Positions 23,630-34,188 of a stretch of 64,000 bases of DNA are shown here, piece after piece. How positions within the stretch are numbered: position 1 is the first letter of the stretch; each line of letters opens with the position of its first letter. Both the position numbers and the translations under genes were made by a program. The stretch lies in the NCBI GenBank assembly GCA_019787685.1, contig JAHNUO010000003.1, positions 1,426,001-1,490,000 of the forward strand, written 5' to 3'. The notes below the pieces were generated by a model, which was not told the DNA's origin, ran no database searches, and worked only from the letters and a program-made list of their open reading frames with translations. Source of the DNA: Chiua virens (lineage: Eukaryota; Basidiomycota; Agaricomycetes; Boletales; Boletaceae).

Positions 23630-24370
23630 TCAAGCAAAGACAGATAAACCACGGATCAAGCGATCGACGCTAGCACGGAAGTAGTCGTTGTCGATGCCTT
23701 GTTCGCGGGAGTCCATAGGAACGAGAGGGTTCCTGACTACGAAATCCACGAATGGACCGCTGTAGATTTGTCGCAAAACAAAGCGCAGGCCCTCGGTGGA
23801 CGGATCGCTGAGGCAGACGAACTTGTAGCCGGATATCGTTTCATACAAGTGAAGTCTGTACGCAGAGGTGCGATAACTTGTAAACTGTTCGTCTCTAGTG
23901 ACGGCACTTAGATGATCCAGAGTGCAAGACGAAACAAGATGGCGCGTACCTGCCAGTCAGCTTTTTGACCATGTGGCGCAGCGACAAAATGACGCCGTAC
24001 ACGAGTTTGGCTTCCTCGTCGAATGGAAGGGCATTGGATTTTGGCGCGTCGGAGGAGGGTTGCGACGGGACAGCAGCGTCCTGACCGACGGCGACGACGA
24101 AGCCCGTGGAGGAAGAGAGGGTGTTCCGAGGGCTGCTAAATGCAGAGTTACTCGGGGTAGAGGTGTTGTCGACGGTTTGTGGGGCGACCGCACGGGAGAC
24201 GGCGTTCAGGATGCCGCCCTCGACGGCGGGCTTCAAGTACTTGGTGCGATGCCAGTCTTGGTAGTAAACGCAAGCGCAATGTCTAGCATGATATCATCAA
24301 TGTTGGTACTGGACAGGTCCGGGTCATAGATGGATGTACCTATCGAAGATGTAGAGACTGTAGATGGTCA
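23630..24370 (-). CDS. BET5: TRAPP complex subunit BET5 (TRAPPC1)
   Basis: BET5 is a longin-like core subunit of TRAPP, the tether and Rab exchange factor in ER-Golgi traffic. The first exon reads MTIYSLYIFDR, the conserved start. After a GTACAT intron it continues HCACVYYQDWHRTKYL, a variable Ser-rich loop, then LPFDEEAKLVYGVILSLRHM and VKKLTGR. After a second intron (ending at about 23892) it reads DEQFTSYRTSAYRLHLYETI. It ends with GYKFVCLSDPSTEGL, VPMDSREQGIDNDYFRASV and RLIRGLSVFA. Both joins restore family-exact sequence. A degenerate copy of an unrelated gene exon lies immediately upstream, in its promoter region. Confidence 0.92.
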
Positions 24371-24415
24371 TCGTAATATGAACGAGTCATAATGATCGGC
24401 AACGTCCCTGGTACA

Positions 24416-24545
24416 CATTCTCGCAATGTAAAGCTCAGGCTCTCAGACTCACGATTCGCACATCTCTACATTAAGTCTAAGGACACACCCATTCAATCTC
24501 ACCGTCGCAGGGTCAAAGGAAATTTAAGTAAAATGCTGGGTCAGA
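24416..24545 (+). pseudogene. Degenerate partial copy of the R3H-associated gene's first exon
   Basis: This stretch matches 32660-32795, the first coding exon of the R3H-associated gene 8 kb away. Shared runs include CGCAATGTAAA, CAATCTCACCGTC, CAGGGTCAAA and CTGGGTCAGAC in the same order. Translated, it gives SRNVKLRLSDSRFAHLYIKS then IQSHRRRVK, against LRNVKLSDRFAHLHIASQ then VQSHRHRVK in the intact gene. It has indels and lacks the rest of the gene, so it is a dead fragment between BET5 and MRD1. Confidence 0.75.
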
Positions 24546-24618
24546 CTTTTATTATCAACAGTTCCATTGACGGAGCATGTCGAGAAAACAACAGGAGACA
24601 ATGAACCTTGGACCCGTC

Positions 24619-26987
24619 TCACTCTTCAGCCTCGCCATCCTCATCATCCACGACGAATTTCCTCTTTCTACCCGGTAGTGCAGCTCCACCGCCGTACCCG
24701 ACACCGGCCTTCTGCCGTAGCGCCTCCAAGTCCTGCTCTGCCTCCTCGGCCCATTCCAACACGAGATGCCTCCCGAGCAAATGCGTATGCCGAAGGGCAG
24801 TATACGCATTCTCAGCTTCACGCCGTGTCACAAACTCAAGGAACCCAAATCCACGGGACCGAGCATCGAACCGCTTCGGTAGACGAACAGATTTGAGTTG
24901 ACCATGCGCGCTTCGGAGACCGTGAGCGTCGCGTTCGCATAGTGAGAAGGATGAAACGCACCCAAACAATTCTCTAATGTCCTTTTTGGTCGCCTCGAAA
25001 GGGACGTTCTTGACGATCATCTTGGTCGTGCGCGATTTGGCAGTTGTCTGCTCCTTCGACGTGTCTTCCTCCCCACGCCCAGCGAACGTGACGTGCAGTG
25101 CGTGCCCGTCTAGCGTGAACCCCTGCATCCCTTTGATAGCCTTCTTGGCACCCTCCACCGTCTTGAACCCAACGAAGCCATATCCCATGCTGAGCCTTGG
25201 CGGGTCGGCACCAGGCACAGCGGGTCGTTTCGGATCGGGCTTGGTTTGAACGCGCGCAAAGGCGAAATCGAGGAGATTTCTGAATACCTGTTTCAGCCGC
25301 TCGGTCGTCGTGCTGAAGGAGAGGTTCTTGACGAAGAGCGTTGACCCCGCAGAGAGGGGCACGCATTCTTCGCCGGTTGAGTCGGGAGTTTCTTGCTCAG
25401 CGATCGTCACTGCTTTAAGCCCGGATGAAATGAGGGAATCAGGCTGTGGCTCCGTGTCTTCAGGTGTCTCTTGGAACATCCCAAGAGGACCCTTCTCCAA
25501 ATATATGACTGAATTGCCTAGACGGCGATAGGCGACCGCGCGGAATGCCTTGCAAGCATCGACTGCATGTTCAAACTCCACGGCTGCCATCGTCCCCGCA
25601 GGTGGCACAATGACTCGGCTTAGCTTGCCATGGACCATGAACAGCTCACGAATCTGGTCAGCGGACGTCCCGTACGGTATGTTCTTGACTAGGATGATTG
25701 TATCCGAGCGTCCTCGAGAGGAGAAAGACGAAAGGATGACACCCTGGGACTCAAGATACGATTTCGTTTCTTGAATAACATGCGTCTCAGCCAGCGCAAG
25801 TTTCACTGCCGCATTACTTGATTCAGGATTCAGAATATCCGCCTTGGGTATGTTGAGACGATCCGCAATCGAAGAGACCACAGCATCGCTCTGGTGTGAC
25901 AAAATGTATTAGACTACACGAAAGCAGGCACAACAGGACATTATCACGACGAACATTCATGTACAACATGCTCCAATTGAACTCGCGCCCCGCAGTAGTC
26001 TTACGCTTTGCCTTGCGCTCGTCCTTTATCGAGAGTCTATTGTCGCCAATCTCCGATCCCCCAGGTTGGCCCTTACGATCTACGGCGGGTAAAATATGCA
26101 ACAACCTTCCTTGAAAAGACGCTTTATCGAGTGCTTCATAAGCAGAGAGCGCAGAGGATGGTTGCGCGAAGGTAACGTATGCGAGTCCTTTGGATTGCTT
26201 GGACACCGGATCAAGCGGGATATGAACCTGCCGCCAAGTGAGCATCGAATTGCATTTAAATGTAGATGATCTCCGCGAGAACCCCGAATAGACATCTTAC
26301 CTGAGAAAATTGAGTCAGTACACGTTCACTGCAAGATAGATTATAAGAGGGAGTCAGAATGTATTCTAGCATAATTTTCCACTGAGGATCATCATATTCC
26401 GTTAGAATCTGATGTCCCTATATATTTTGTCATCGTGGACGACAGGTCCAGCAAGATCGAGGATGAATGCTAACCTGCGCGATTTCTCCAAATGGCTGAA
26501 AGAGACTGAGGAGATCATTGTCAGTACACGAGAAGGCTAGGTTACGAAGGAAGAGGCGCGATGTTTGTTGAATGGTTTCTCTTGAGGAGTCATCCAGTAC
26601 AGGAGGCTTCGACTCGTTGGTCACTATTCACATCCGAGTCCGCGAGTCGCCGTCGCTTGTTTGGGCGAGGAACTGGAGCATCCTTGGCACCCTATACACA
26701 TGATTAGCATTACGCTGCACAATATACTAGATAGGACATACCTCCACGACAGCAACAGTTATTCGCGCCGAGTCAATAAACGTGCGGTCGAACCAGTCCC
26801 TGGCGGCGCTTGCCTCAGTGTTGGTCTTGAAACCAACGAAAGCGAATCGTCGCGAGGTGCCATCTGGTTTGTGGGCAATTTTTATATCAGTGATTGTCCC
26901 TGCTGGTGAGCCTTTCTGCTCAAAGTGCTTTCTGAGACGTTCAATGGACAAGTCTGGGGGAAGATTTTTTACGATGAGACGCGACAT
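24619..26987 (-). CDS. MRD1: MRD1, multiple RRM protein for 18S rRNA processing
   Basis: MRD1 binds pre-rRNA in the nucleolus and is needed for SSU processome function. Five RRMs are visible, the fungal number. RRM1 has RLIVKNLPPDLS and FAFVGFKT. RRM2 has RLFLRNLAFSC and GLAYVTFAQP. RRM3 has TIILVKNIPYGTS. RRM4 has TLFVKNLSFST and GYGFVGFKTVE. RRM5 has KMIVKNVPFEATKKDIRELF and GFGFLEFVT. The linker after RRM2 contains FNWSMLYMN, and the C-terminus ends LEWAEEAEQDLEALRQKAG plus a short acidic tail. An intron within RRM5 joins ELFG to AHGQLKSVRL. Between RRM1 and RRM2 (about 26590-26640) the frame changes after APVPRPNKRRRL with no acceptable intron, so one base is probably missing or extra. 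It is divergent from prefoldin 3. Confidence 0.9.
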
Positions 26988-27082
26988 GGTCGTTCGAGTG
27001 TAAAAAGAATCAAAACAAACTCCGATCGGAACATGCCGCGACGATCACTTTCGCCAAAGTCCGTCTCAAATCTGTCAAAGCG
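26988..27082. promoter_or_regulatory. 95-bp divergent promoter, MRD1 / prefoldin 3
   Basis: The two start codons face away from each other across only 95 bases, so leaders and promoters must share this DNA. It has a CAAAACAAACT stretch but no TATA box that I can identify. Confidence 0.5.
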
Positions 27083-27920
27083 ATGGACTCTACGTTGATA
27101 CTTGGCCAGGAGAAAAACCCGCGAGGAATACCAAAGGCACCCTTCATCGTGAGTGATAATTGATCTTGTCTAGATATCGCTACAATCAGCCGACGTTGTA
27201 GGCCAATGTCAAAGAGTACATCGGCAGTCCTGACGGCGACGTCGAGGGACCCCTCAGGATTTTCCAAGACGCGATCGCGTACGTTGCCGTGTTCGATTCT
27301 AGCGTGACACTCTTGAAGCGATAAAAGTACAGGAAATATCGCTACATGGATGCAAGTTTGACACAACGTCGACGGAGTCTCGAAGATAAAATACCAGACA
27401 TCAAGAAGACACTCTACATGGTCGAGTATTTGCAAGAGAGACGCGTAAGTAGATCGCTCCAGATCCGACATAGTCACGAACCGTGATTAGGAGGGAAAAC
27501 AAAAATCAGACGATGATACGGATGAACTCGACGACGACGATAGCGAGGGCGAGGACTCGGAGAAACCGTTGAGCACTACATTCGAGTTGAACGACACGCT
27601 CTACGCAGAGGCGCAACTCGAAGACACGGACACCGTCCATCTCTGGCTAGGGGTAGAATATCCTTCCATTCAGTTCCCGTCTCCGCTGACCACGGAGTTT
27701 TAGGCCAATGTAATGCTCTCGTACAAGCTTCCTGCAGCAATATCGCTACTGCAATCCAAACTTAGGTGCCGCTGAATCAAGTTTGAAGACGACCATCGAA
27801 GATCTGGAGTTCCTCCGTGAGCAGCTCACAGTAATGGAAGTGAATACGGCAAGGGTGTATAATTGGGACGTGAAGCGCAGGAGAGAGCGATCTACGGATC
27901 CTGTGGGGAAGAAAGGCTGA
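27083..27920 (+). CDS. PAC10: Prefoldin subunit 3 (VBP1/PAC10-type)
   Basis: An alpha-type prefoldin subunit that passes nascent actin and tubulin to the CCT chaperonin in the cytosol. Exons give MDSTLILGQEKNPRGIPKAP, ANVKEYIGSPDGDVEGPLRI, KYRYMDASLTQRRRSLEDKI with KTLYMVEYLQ, a long acidic insert, then STTFELNDTLYAEAQLED, VHLWLGANVMLSYKL and ESSLKTTIEDLEFLREQL. The last part, NTARVYNWDVKRRRE, is the usual C-terminal coiled coil. Four introns are clear. At 27764 a single extra A splits LLQSKL from GAAESSL: CTT-A-GGT. No intron can explain it, so the gene as written is frame-broken near its C-terminal helix. Confidence 0.88.
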
Positions 27921-28205
27921 AAGGACGTTATAGATACGATCGTACCGTCTCACCCCTATCGCGAGTCTCAGGCTGATAGGGGTGATCATACATATATATA
28001 GCTTCCTTGTAATGTTCGGCTTCGACTTGAACTGCAGTTGCGTTAAAAGTCTTGGTGAGAAACTAGATTCGTGTTTGATTAGCAATCGTCATCGGGCTAC
28101 ATATTAACCGATGGATTTGTTACACTCAAGGCTTCCCACCGCACTTTCACCCCCGTCTTCTGACTCGGCACCCATAGAAAGATCCCCAGCCTGAGTGACT
28201 CTGCA

Positions 28206-30463
28206 ATGCACGCTCAGTCATTACCGGAAGGAAAACCCCACCCAAGTAGACGCGAGTCGCTCGAGGCAACCATAACAAGCCCTCCGAGAGTTTTCGTAGC
28301 CGACCTTTACGAGGATGGATACGATGATCCGGTCTACCAGGCCAAGGCTCGCATATTGAACCATGCCATACAAGAGATTGGCATGGGTAAATACCAGGTT
28401 GGGTGGGATATGTTGATGACATCTGTCCCCGTGACTTACGTGAATTCAACTGCTATCATAGTGGCATCTGTTCATTGTTGCTGGCTTTGGGTGGTTCGCG
28501 TAAGCATGTTTCCGTGTCTATCATCTTACACCTGATACCAACAGTTGGTTCGCAGCGACAGTGTCTGGCCCGTAAGTACACCCTAGGACACTAGTGTCTC
28601 ACTAAACCTGACTCCGCTAGTTTGTGACCGCTCTGATCCTCACGCCCGTGATATACGAGTTCCAGTTTCAATGGTCCATTTCTCTCATTGGCATCGAACA
28701 TTGGTCTTCTCGTTGGTGCCATCTACTGGAGCCTCGGATGCGACATTTGGGGTCGAAGGTCTGTTTCGAGTCCTCTATCATGCGAAAATCTTCAATTGTC
28801 TGATCACTAGTTTTCCAGGTGGTCCTTCAACTTGACGCTTCTTATCGCCGGTATTTTCGGCTTGGCCGCCGGTGCTTCGCCCGATTTTATCACTTTGGCT
28901 TCCTTGATTTCCGTCATTGGTGTCGGTGCTGGGGGTACGTTCATCTCGGACTTTGCGAGAATCTCACACCTAACTCCTCTGGAGGTAATATGCCTGTGGA
29001 TTCAGCTGTCTTCCTAGGTAAGATAAATCCCTTCTGCTCGTGCTCGACTGACCTTTATGGTAGAATTCATTCCTGGATCTCATCAATATCTCTTGACGAT
29101 CCTTTCTATCTGGTGGTCCTGGGACAACTTATCTGTAGCGTTGTAGGTGTTGACATCTTTTTTCACTCCGATGCACCGACCCGGCTTGTATAGATAGCGT
29201 GGCCCCTGATGGCCAACTTCTCTTGTTCCAGTGCTGAGAATTGTGATAGATCCAACAACATGGGTTGGAGATATCTCCTTTTCGCACTTGGCGGCCTCAC
29301 CCTCCTCTTATGGGGTCTGCGCTTCTTTCTCTTCACCCTCTTTGAAAGCCCACGGTTCCTTTCTGGGATTGGAAAGGACGCAGAGGCAACTGAGATCGTC
29401 CACAAGCTGGCCAAGTACAATGGAGCAACAACTACACTTACGGTCGAAGAGCTGGAAGCGGCAGGACGAACCGCAGCTGCGTTGCCGTCGAGAACAGGAC
29501 GTGACGTGTTGTCCAAGGACTCCAACTACAATATGGATCATGTCAAGGCGTTGTTTGCGACACCAAAGATGGCTTGGTCCACCAGCCTACTGATTCTGCT
29601 CTGGGGTATGGTTGCCTTGCCGTTTATTTCAGAATCACATAATTGTTATTTAAGGGACCATCGGGCTCGCATCGACGCTCTATAATAGCTTTTTGCCTTA
29701 CCTGTGAGTGCAAGCCACCTTGTCCGACGACGTAGCTGACTGTATGTCAAGGTTGACCACCCGAGGTAGTGCATTTGGGGACGGATCCCTTTACATTACG
29801 TACCGCAACGTATGCGTTCTATCTCCATGACGAGACCCCTCACTCACGCCATGTAACAAACAGCAATTGATCCTCAGCATGATCGGTGTCCCAGCCGCCT
29901 TCCTTGCCGGATGGGCCGTCGAGTACCCATACCTTGGACGCAAAGGCAGTCTCGCGATTTCCTCAGGCGAGTGTCCCGTTTGTAGCACGCCCGTGCATTA
30001 CTCAACGACCTCTCGCGAAATAAAGGGTTCACTGGCGCGTTTCTGTACGCGACCACCACCGCCAGGACGTCCAATCAGCTTCTGGGGTGGAACTGTGGCT
30101 ACGTTTTTTTCAGTAACGTGCGTCCTTGATGAGCCCACGGTGACGACGACGACTGACGTCGTGGGTTAGATGATGTACGGCGTACTGTACGCCATCACGC
30201 CAGAGATATTCCCCGCCAAGGATCGTGGGACGGGTAACGGTCTGACGGCGACTGCGACGCGCGTGTTTGGCGTGATGGTGAGCGTATTCGAGTCGGTGAC
30301 GGATGATGGCACTCACACGTCGTCGACATAGGCACCTGTGATTGCTCTGTATGCGAATCTCACGACAGCGGCGCCTGTGTACATTGCGGGCGGCATGATC
30401 ATCTTTGCAGGTTTCTTGGCACTGCTGTTGCCGTACGAACCTAGAGGTAAGGTGTCGATCTAG
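28206..30463 (+). CDS. MFS membrane transporter (metabolite/H+ symporter-like)
   Basis: A plasma-membrane major facilitator protein with many short introns. Recognisable pieces in order: cytosolic start MHAQSLPEGKPHPSRRES, LNHAIQEIGMGKYQ, HLFIVAGFGWFADSVWPFV, GPFLSLASNIGLLVGAIYW with GCDIWGRRWSFNLTLL (motif A region), and GVGAGGNMPVDSAVFLEFIP. Then come IAWPLMANFSC, GWRYLLFALGGLTLLLWGLR with ESPRFL, TIGLASTLYNSFLPYL, WAVEYPYLGRKGSLAIS, TTTARTSNQLLGWNCGYVF, and VLYAITPEIFPAKDRGTGNG. It ends ALLLPYEPRGKVSI. The substrate cannot be deduced. Two apparent frame breaks exist: one extra base near 28669 (EFQF then GPFLS) and one missing near 29113 (SIWW then LGQLI). The intron 29967-30025 has a GC donor. 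Confidence 0.85.
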
Positions 30464-30738
30464 ATGCGTAGTATACCCTCGAGACAGTAGACGAACGCGA
30501 GTTTTATTTGGTCTTGGGACCGTGTGGCATGAACTTGGTAGAACAGTACATGGATTGACTGTTTTAGAATTATTTGATGGTTTCACGTATTGATTGTCCA
30601 ATTCCAGCTCGTAGACATGTACTGGTGCTTGAGACACATTGCATAGTATATCAGCGAATGATTCAAACAGCGTAAGCATCACTCGGCGTAGTATATACCA
30701 GAGTCAACGTAAATGTCGCTGTAAGCCAGACCCTAACA

Positions 30739-32205
30739 TCACTCCTCCAACTCATCTTCTTCGTCACTCGCGTCGCCCACGAGATCATCATGGACCATGT
30801 CGACCACCATGTCGATCGCCGCCTTGGACATGCGCGGCATGGCACCCGGCCGAAGCAGCAGATGACGGGCTGCGTCGAGTACTTCCTCCTCTCCTTCCTC
30901 CTCGTCCGGCTCGTCCTCACTCCCCGCACGTCCCTCGCCCCCGTCCGATTCCGATCCTGAGGAGCTATGCTCCAGGTCCTCTGACGACGCCTCAAAGTCG
31001 TCGTCGTCCGAATCGGAATCGTCCCACGCAGATCCCTTGACAGTTCCGTTCATTGGCTGATTCGGACGCGTGTCCTTGTTGCTGCCGCTACCCCCCGCCG
31101 CCCGTGTTTGGCTGGCGTTCTTTCCAAAGAGATGTTTCCGATTCCGAGTCCACGCGTTGACCGGGTCTTGTTCCCGACCGTCGACCATCGAAAACTCGGT
31201 CTCGACGACCCCAACATCGTCGCCGTCCTCGCCTTCTGCCTCTCCGTGGTCATTTCGTGTGAGAATGACAGAGCACGTCCGTCCAGTGGCGCTGATGAGA
31301 CGGACGCCGTCCTTGGGGAGCAGATCTGAGACGGCCCAAAATTCACAGGGCTTACTCTCCCCCCATAAGATCCCCGTGTCGAAGAACCAAAGCGTGCCTG
31401 ATTTCGCGGAGAGATAGGCATCGATGCCCGCTGCACCGTCGCCCGACTTGGGTGTCGCACACGCGCTACGAAAGACGGTCGTGGACGGTTCGAAGAGTGG
31501 GACAGGAATGTGAGAGAGCAATCGCCGGATGGACGGGGCGGTTTCTTCGCCTTTGGTGACGGTGTGGGTCGTGGATGTGGGGGTGGTGCCGGAGTAGGAT
31601 GTAGTTTCGAATTTGGCAGCGCTGAGCGCGTCGAGGCCAAAGATGACCTGTTGAGCGGACGCCGGGGATGACTTTGACTTGTCTGGGACGTCTGTAGGGA
31701 GTAGCACGACCGTCCAGTGGCCCTTGGACTTGCCACGAGTGGGGAGCAAGAATGCACGGGTGATGCTCGCGAGAGGGATGGACGCTTCAAGGGTACGAGA
31801 GGTGGGGTTGATGAAACGGATGGAGCGCGCGTGGATGGTAACGTCGACCTTTTTACGGACGGGTGAGGTGGTGGAAATGCTAGGGAGCGTGAAGAGCGGT
31901 GGATCGCGTGCGTCGTCCTCCGCTGTTGCGGTTTTTGGTCGTTTTGAGCTAGCATCGTCGGTGTCGTCGGTGTCACGGGCCCTTTTAGCACCTTTGGTTC
32001 CGAGAACGTTCTGCAGGGCTTTGAGAGCAGCGGGTTGGTTGCGAGACCACTCTTGGCGCACGTCGGGGGTGTTGGTTGGACAGTCGCCACCGAGGGCAAA
32101 GACGAGCAACGTCTCGACAGCCTGTGACGAGAGCTGTGTTTTGGAGATGGCGGTTGGGAGATGTGCAGCGAGGGCGTCGAGGACGGGTGTGCTGGTCGAG
32201 CTCAT
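30739..32205 (-). CDS. Rtt106-like histone chaperone (double PH fold)
   Basis: A single-exon 488-residue protein. The central part has the Rtt106/Pob3-type tandem PH look: DVTIHARSIRFINPTSRTL, SIPLASITRAFLLPTRGKSK with HWTVVLLPTDV and QVIFGLD. The second half has GIDAYLSAKSGTLWFFDTGI then LWGESKPCEFWAVSDLL and GVRLISATGRTCSVILTR. The C-terminus is highly acidic (runs of D/E and S around residues 395-445 and at the very end), as in many histone chaperones. The N-terminus is a short helical region followed by a KRARD basic patch. Such proteins deposit H3-H4 during replication and in heterochromatin. The domain call is from remembered family motifs; strict RTT106 orthology is not certain. Divergent from the R3H gene. 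Confidence 0.75.
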   Translation of the reverse strand: MSSTSTPVLDALAAHLPTAISKTQLSSQAVETLLVFALGGDCPTNTPDVRQEWSRNQPAALKALQNVLGTKGAKRARDTDDTDDASSKRPKTATAEDDARDPPLFTLPSISTTSPVRKKVDVTIHARSIRFINPTSRTLEASIPLASITRAFLLPTRGKSKGHWTVVLLPTDVPDKSKSSPASAQQVIFGLDALSAAKFETTSYSGTTPTSTTHTVTKGEETAPSIRRLLSHIPVPLFEPSTTVFRSACATPKSGDGAAGIDAYLSAKSGTLWFFDTGILWGESKPCEFWAVSDLLPKDGVRLISATGRTCSVILTRNDHGEAEGEDGDDVGVVETEFSMVDGREQDPVNAWTRNRKHLFGKNASQTRAAGGSGSNKDTRPNQPMNGTVKGSAWDDSDSDDDDFEASSEDLEHSSSGSESDGGEGRAGSEDEPDEEEGEEEVLDAARHLLLRPGAMPRMSKAAIDMVVDMVHDDLVGDASDEEDELEE

Positions 32206-32595
32206 CGTTGGTCGAGCTCACGCGACACGCGGCTTGACTGTGCCCCTCATTCCAAGGATTAATTCAGAGTCTTTTTCTGCCTGCCTGCTGGTTCAAACTC
32301 GGTCTCACTGGCGTCCTCAGCGTCACATCCACCTGGGCTGCTGGCCGGGAACTGGCTCAAGATGCACACTGGGGTGCTCTGCTTTCTGAGATCTAACAAT
32401 CCATAACCCGAGTAGCATAGTACACAGACGGATCAACAATTCATGTCTATACACTCGTACGTGCGATGCCAGTTTTCTTTGTCTGCCATGGGGTGATAGC
32501 ATCAATGTCGACGCTGGTAGCTATGTACCTGGTCGTTATGAGCGAGTCCTAACTCAGTACAGCCTCTAACCAAACTGTTACTCTCTTTCACCACC
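32206..32595. promoter_or_regulatory. Divergent promoter region, Rtt106-like / R3H gene
   Basis: The 390-bp gap separates two outward-facing start codons. No coding sequence is seen. Promoters of both neighbours must lie here; no specific box is supported. Confidence 0.45.
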
Positions 32596-34084
32596 ATGAC
32601 AGACGTCGAACAGTCTGAGGTGATGCCCGACACTGGTCCAGTTCCGTTGTCGTTTCCTGCCATTCTCCGCAATGTAAAACTCTCGGATCGATTTGCACAC
32701 CTCCACATTGCATCCCAGGACACCTCCGTTCAATCTCACCGTCACAGGGTCAAACAAGACCGACAAGAACCGGAAGGAAAGCGCTGGGTCAGACGGCGCG
32801 AGAATGGTACACCTACATATCTCCCTACCCCGCCTTGACTGACCCATCGACAGCCAAATTCACGCATAACCCGCATATCACACTCCCGACCAGCGGTGAC
32901 TTTGCCCATCCACTGCAGCAGGTCCCTTCCTCCACCTTTCCACATCCCCTCCCTACTTATCTCCCTCGTGCGCTTATCATACCTCCCGCTCGCACCCCTC
33001 GCACCTTGGCGTCCACATCCTCTGCCGGCCTTTTCTCACTATCCTTACGTGGCGCACGACGCACTCTCCGCGCCCGTCCTTCTTCCCCTTATCTCGTGAG
33101 AGCCGTCGAGTCCCATCTCGCTGCATGGCTCGAAGGCGGAACATACCTCTACCCTGATCAAGTCAAGGATCAGCTCCACTTTCCCGGCGACCCCGTCGGT
33201 GGTAGGGACGACATCAGGGAGGTATGCAGGGAAGCCGCCAGACTCGTATGGGCCGTCAAAGCCGATCCCGCCCTCCATGGGACCCCCGGTTACGGCGACG
33301 GCGGTTTCGAGCGATATCTCATCCACTGCGTCGCGAGGTGGTACGGCGTCGTGAGCTTCAGTACGTCCTTCTGCCACCGCATTCTGCCTATCTACTGACG
33401 CCATACACGTCAGGCAAGGACACAGACGGTTACCGTCTCACATACCTCCTCCGCCCCAACGTCGTCCGCCCGGATCCGCATGTCAGCAACGCGTCACGGT
33501 CGCTGGGTACCCCTCCCACCACCGACGCCTCCGATTTCCACGTCTCCGACGCCGGCATTTCTGACTTCAACACGACAGACGCCTCCGACGTCGATTCTAT
33601 TGCTGGCGATCTGCCCGCGACCGCACACTCACTCTCGGATATCGACGAATCACGTCCTTCTTCCCCTGCCCTCTGGTCCATCGTCGGCGGGTCTGACTTT
33701 GCCATCGACTCGGACAACAACGCAGACGACCCTGGTTTCGCAGCGTCCATGGAATCGCTCTCCCTTTCTACCCATACCAAGTTTGGCGATGATGTTGCGG
33801 CGCCGTCGCATCTCATGGATGTGACTCGAGCTGGTTCTTCTGTCGATGATGAAATACAGAGACAAGTCGAACGCCCGACGCTCTCCCGCACTCGTCCTGA
33901 CCGAGAGCGGTTGCGCACGCTACGTCGTTCACCCTCATCACCTTCCCCCGCGCGTCGCTCCCCGCATCGTTTAGTAGCCGCGCGCGGTGCGAGACGGAAG
34001 AGAAACGTCAAGAACGACAAGAAAGGCTTTGCTGGGGCCGTGGGGACAAATAAAGGAACGTTTTATGATTACCTGTTTATGTGA
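32596..34084 (+). CDS. R3H-associated-domain protein, possible single-strand nucleic-acid binder
   Basis: The N-terminal block matches the R3H-associated N-terminal domain: KRWVRRREN joined by splicing to AKFTHNPHITLP, then PLPTYLPRALIIPP and AGLFSLSLRGARRTLR. A following region reads FERYLIHCVARWYGVVSFS, spliced to KDTDGYRLTYLLRPN, consistent with a weak R3H domain. The rest is Ser/Asp-rich and probably disordered, ending in a basic stretch (ARRKRNVKNDKKGF) and YDYLFM. Introns lie at about 32806-32853 and 33361-33415. The exact cellular role is unknown. A broken copy of its first exon occurs at 24416-24545. Convergent with the chitin synthase (about 105 bp). Confidence 0.75.
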
Positions 34085-34188
34085 ATGTCGTACAGACAGA
34101 CACTGCGTGAGCTTGATGTCTAGGTATGCATGCATGTATTGTAGTACACGACCAGTGTTATATAGCTATGTCCTAGAATCGCGTCCTG

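Noticed and set aside
28666..28760. Alternative intron to explain the MFS frame change
   Set aside because: Candidate GT-AG pairs would be under 20 nt or would delete the conserved VTALILTPVIYEF segment.
31050..32099. 349-codon minus-strand frame rich in Pro/Ser/Arg
   Set aside because: It overlaps the Rtt106-like gene in another frame on the same strand; composition is that of a shadow frame, with no domain.
30739..32205. Assignment as FACT subunit POB3 or SSRP1
   Set aside because: Length, single exon and lack of an SSRP1 N-terminal dimerisation region or HMG box fit an Rtt106-like protein better.
33430..34020. 196-codon minus-strand frame
   Set aside because: Antisense shadow of the Ser/Asp-rich half of the R3H-associated gene.
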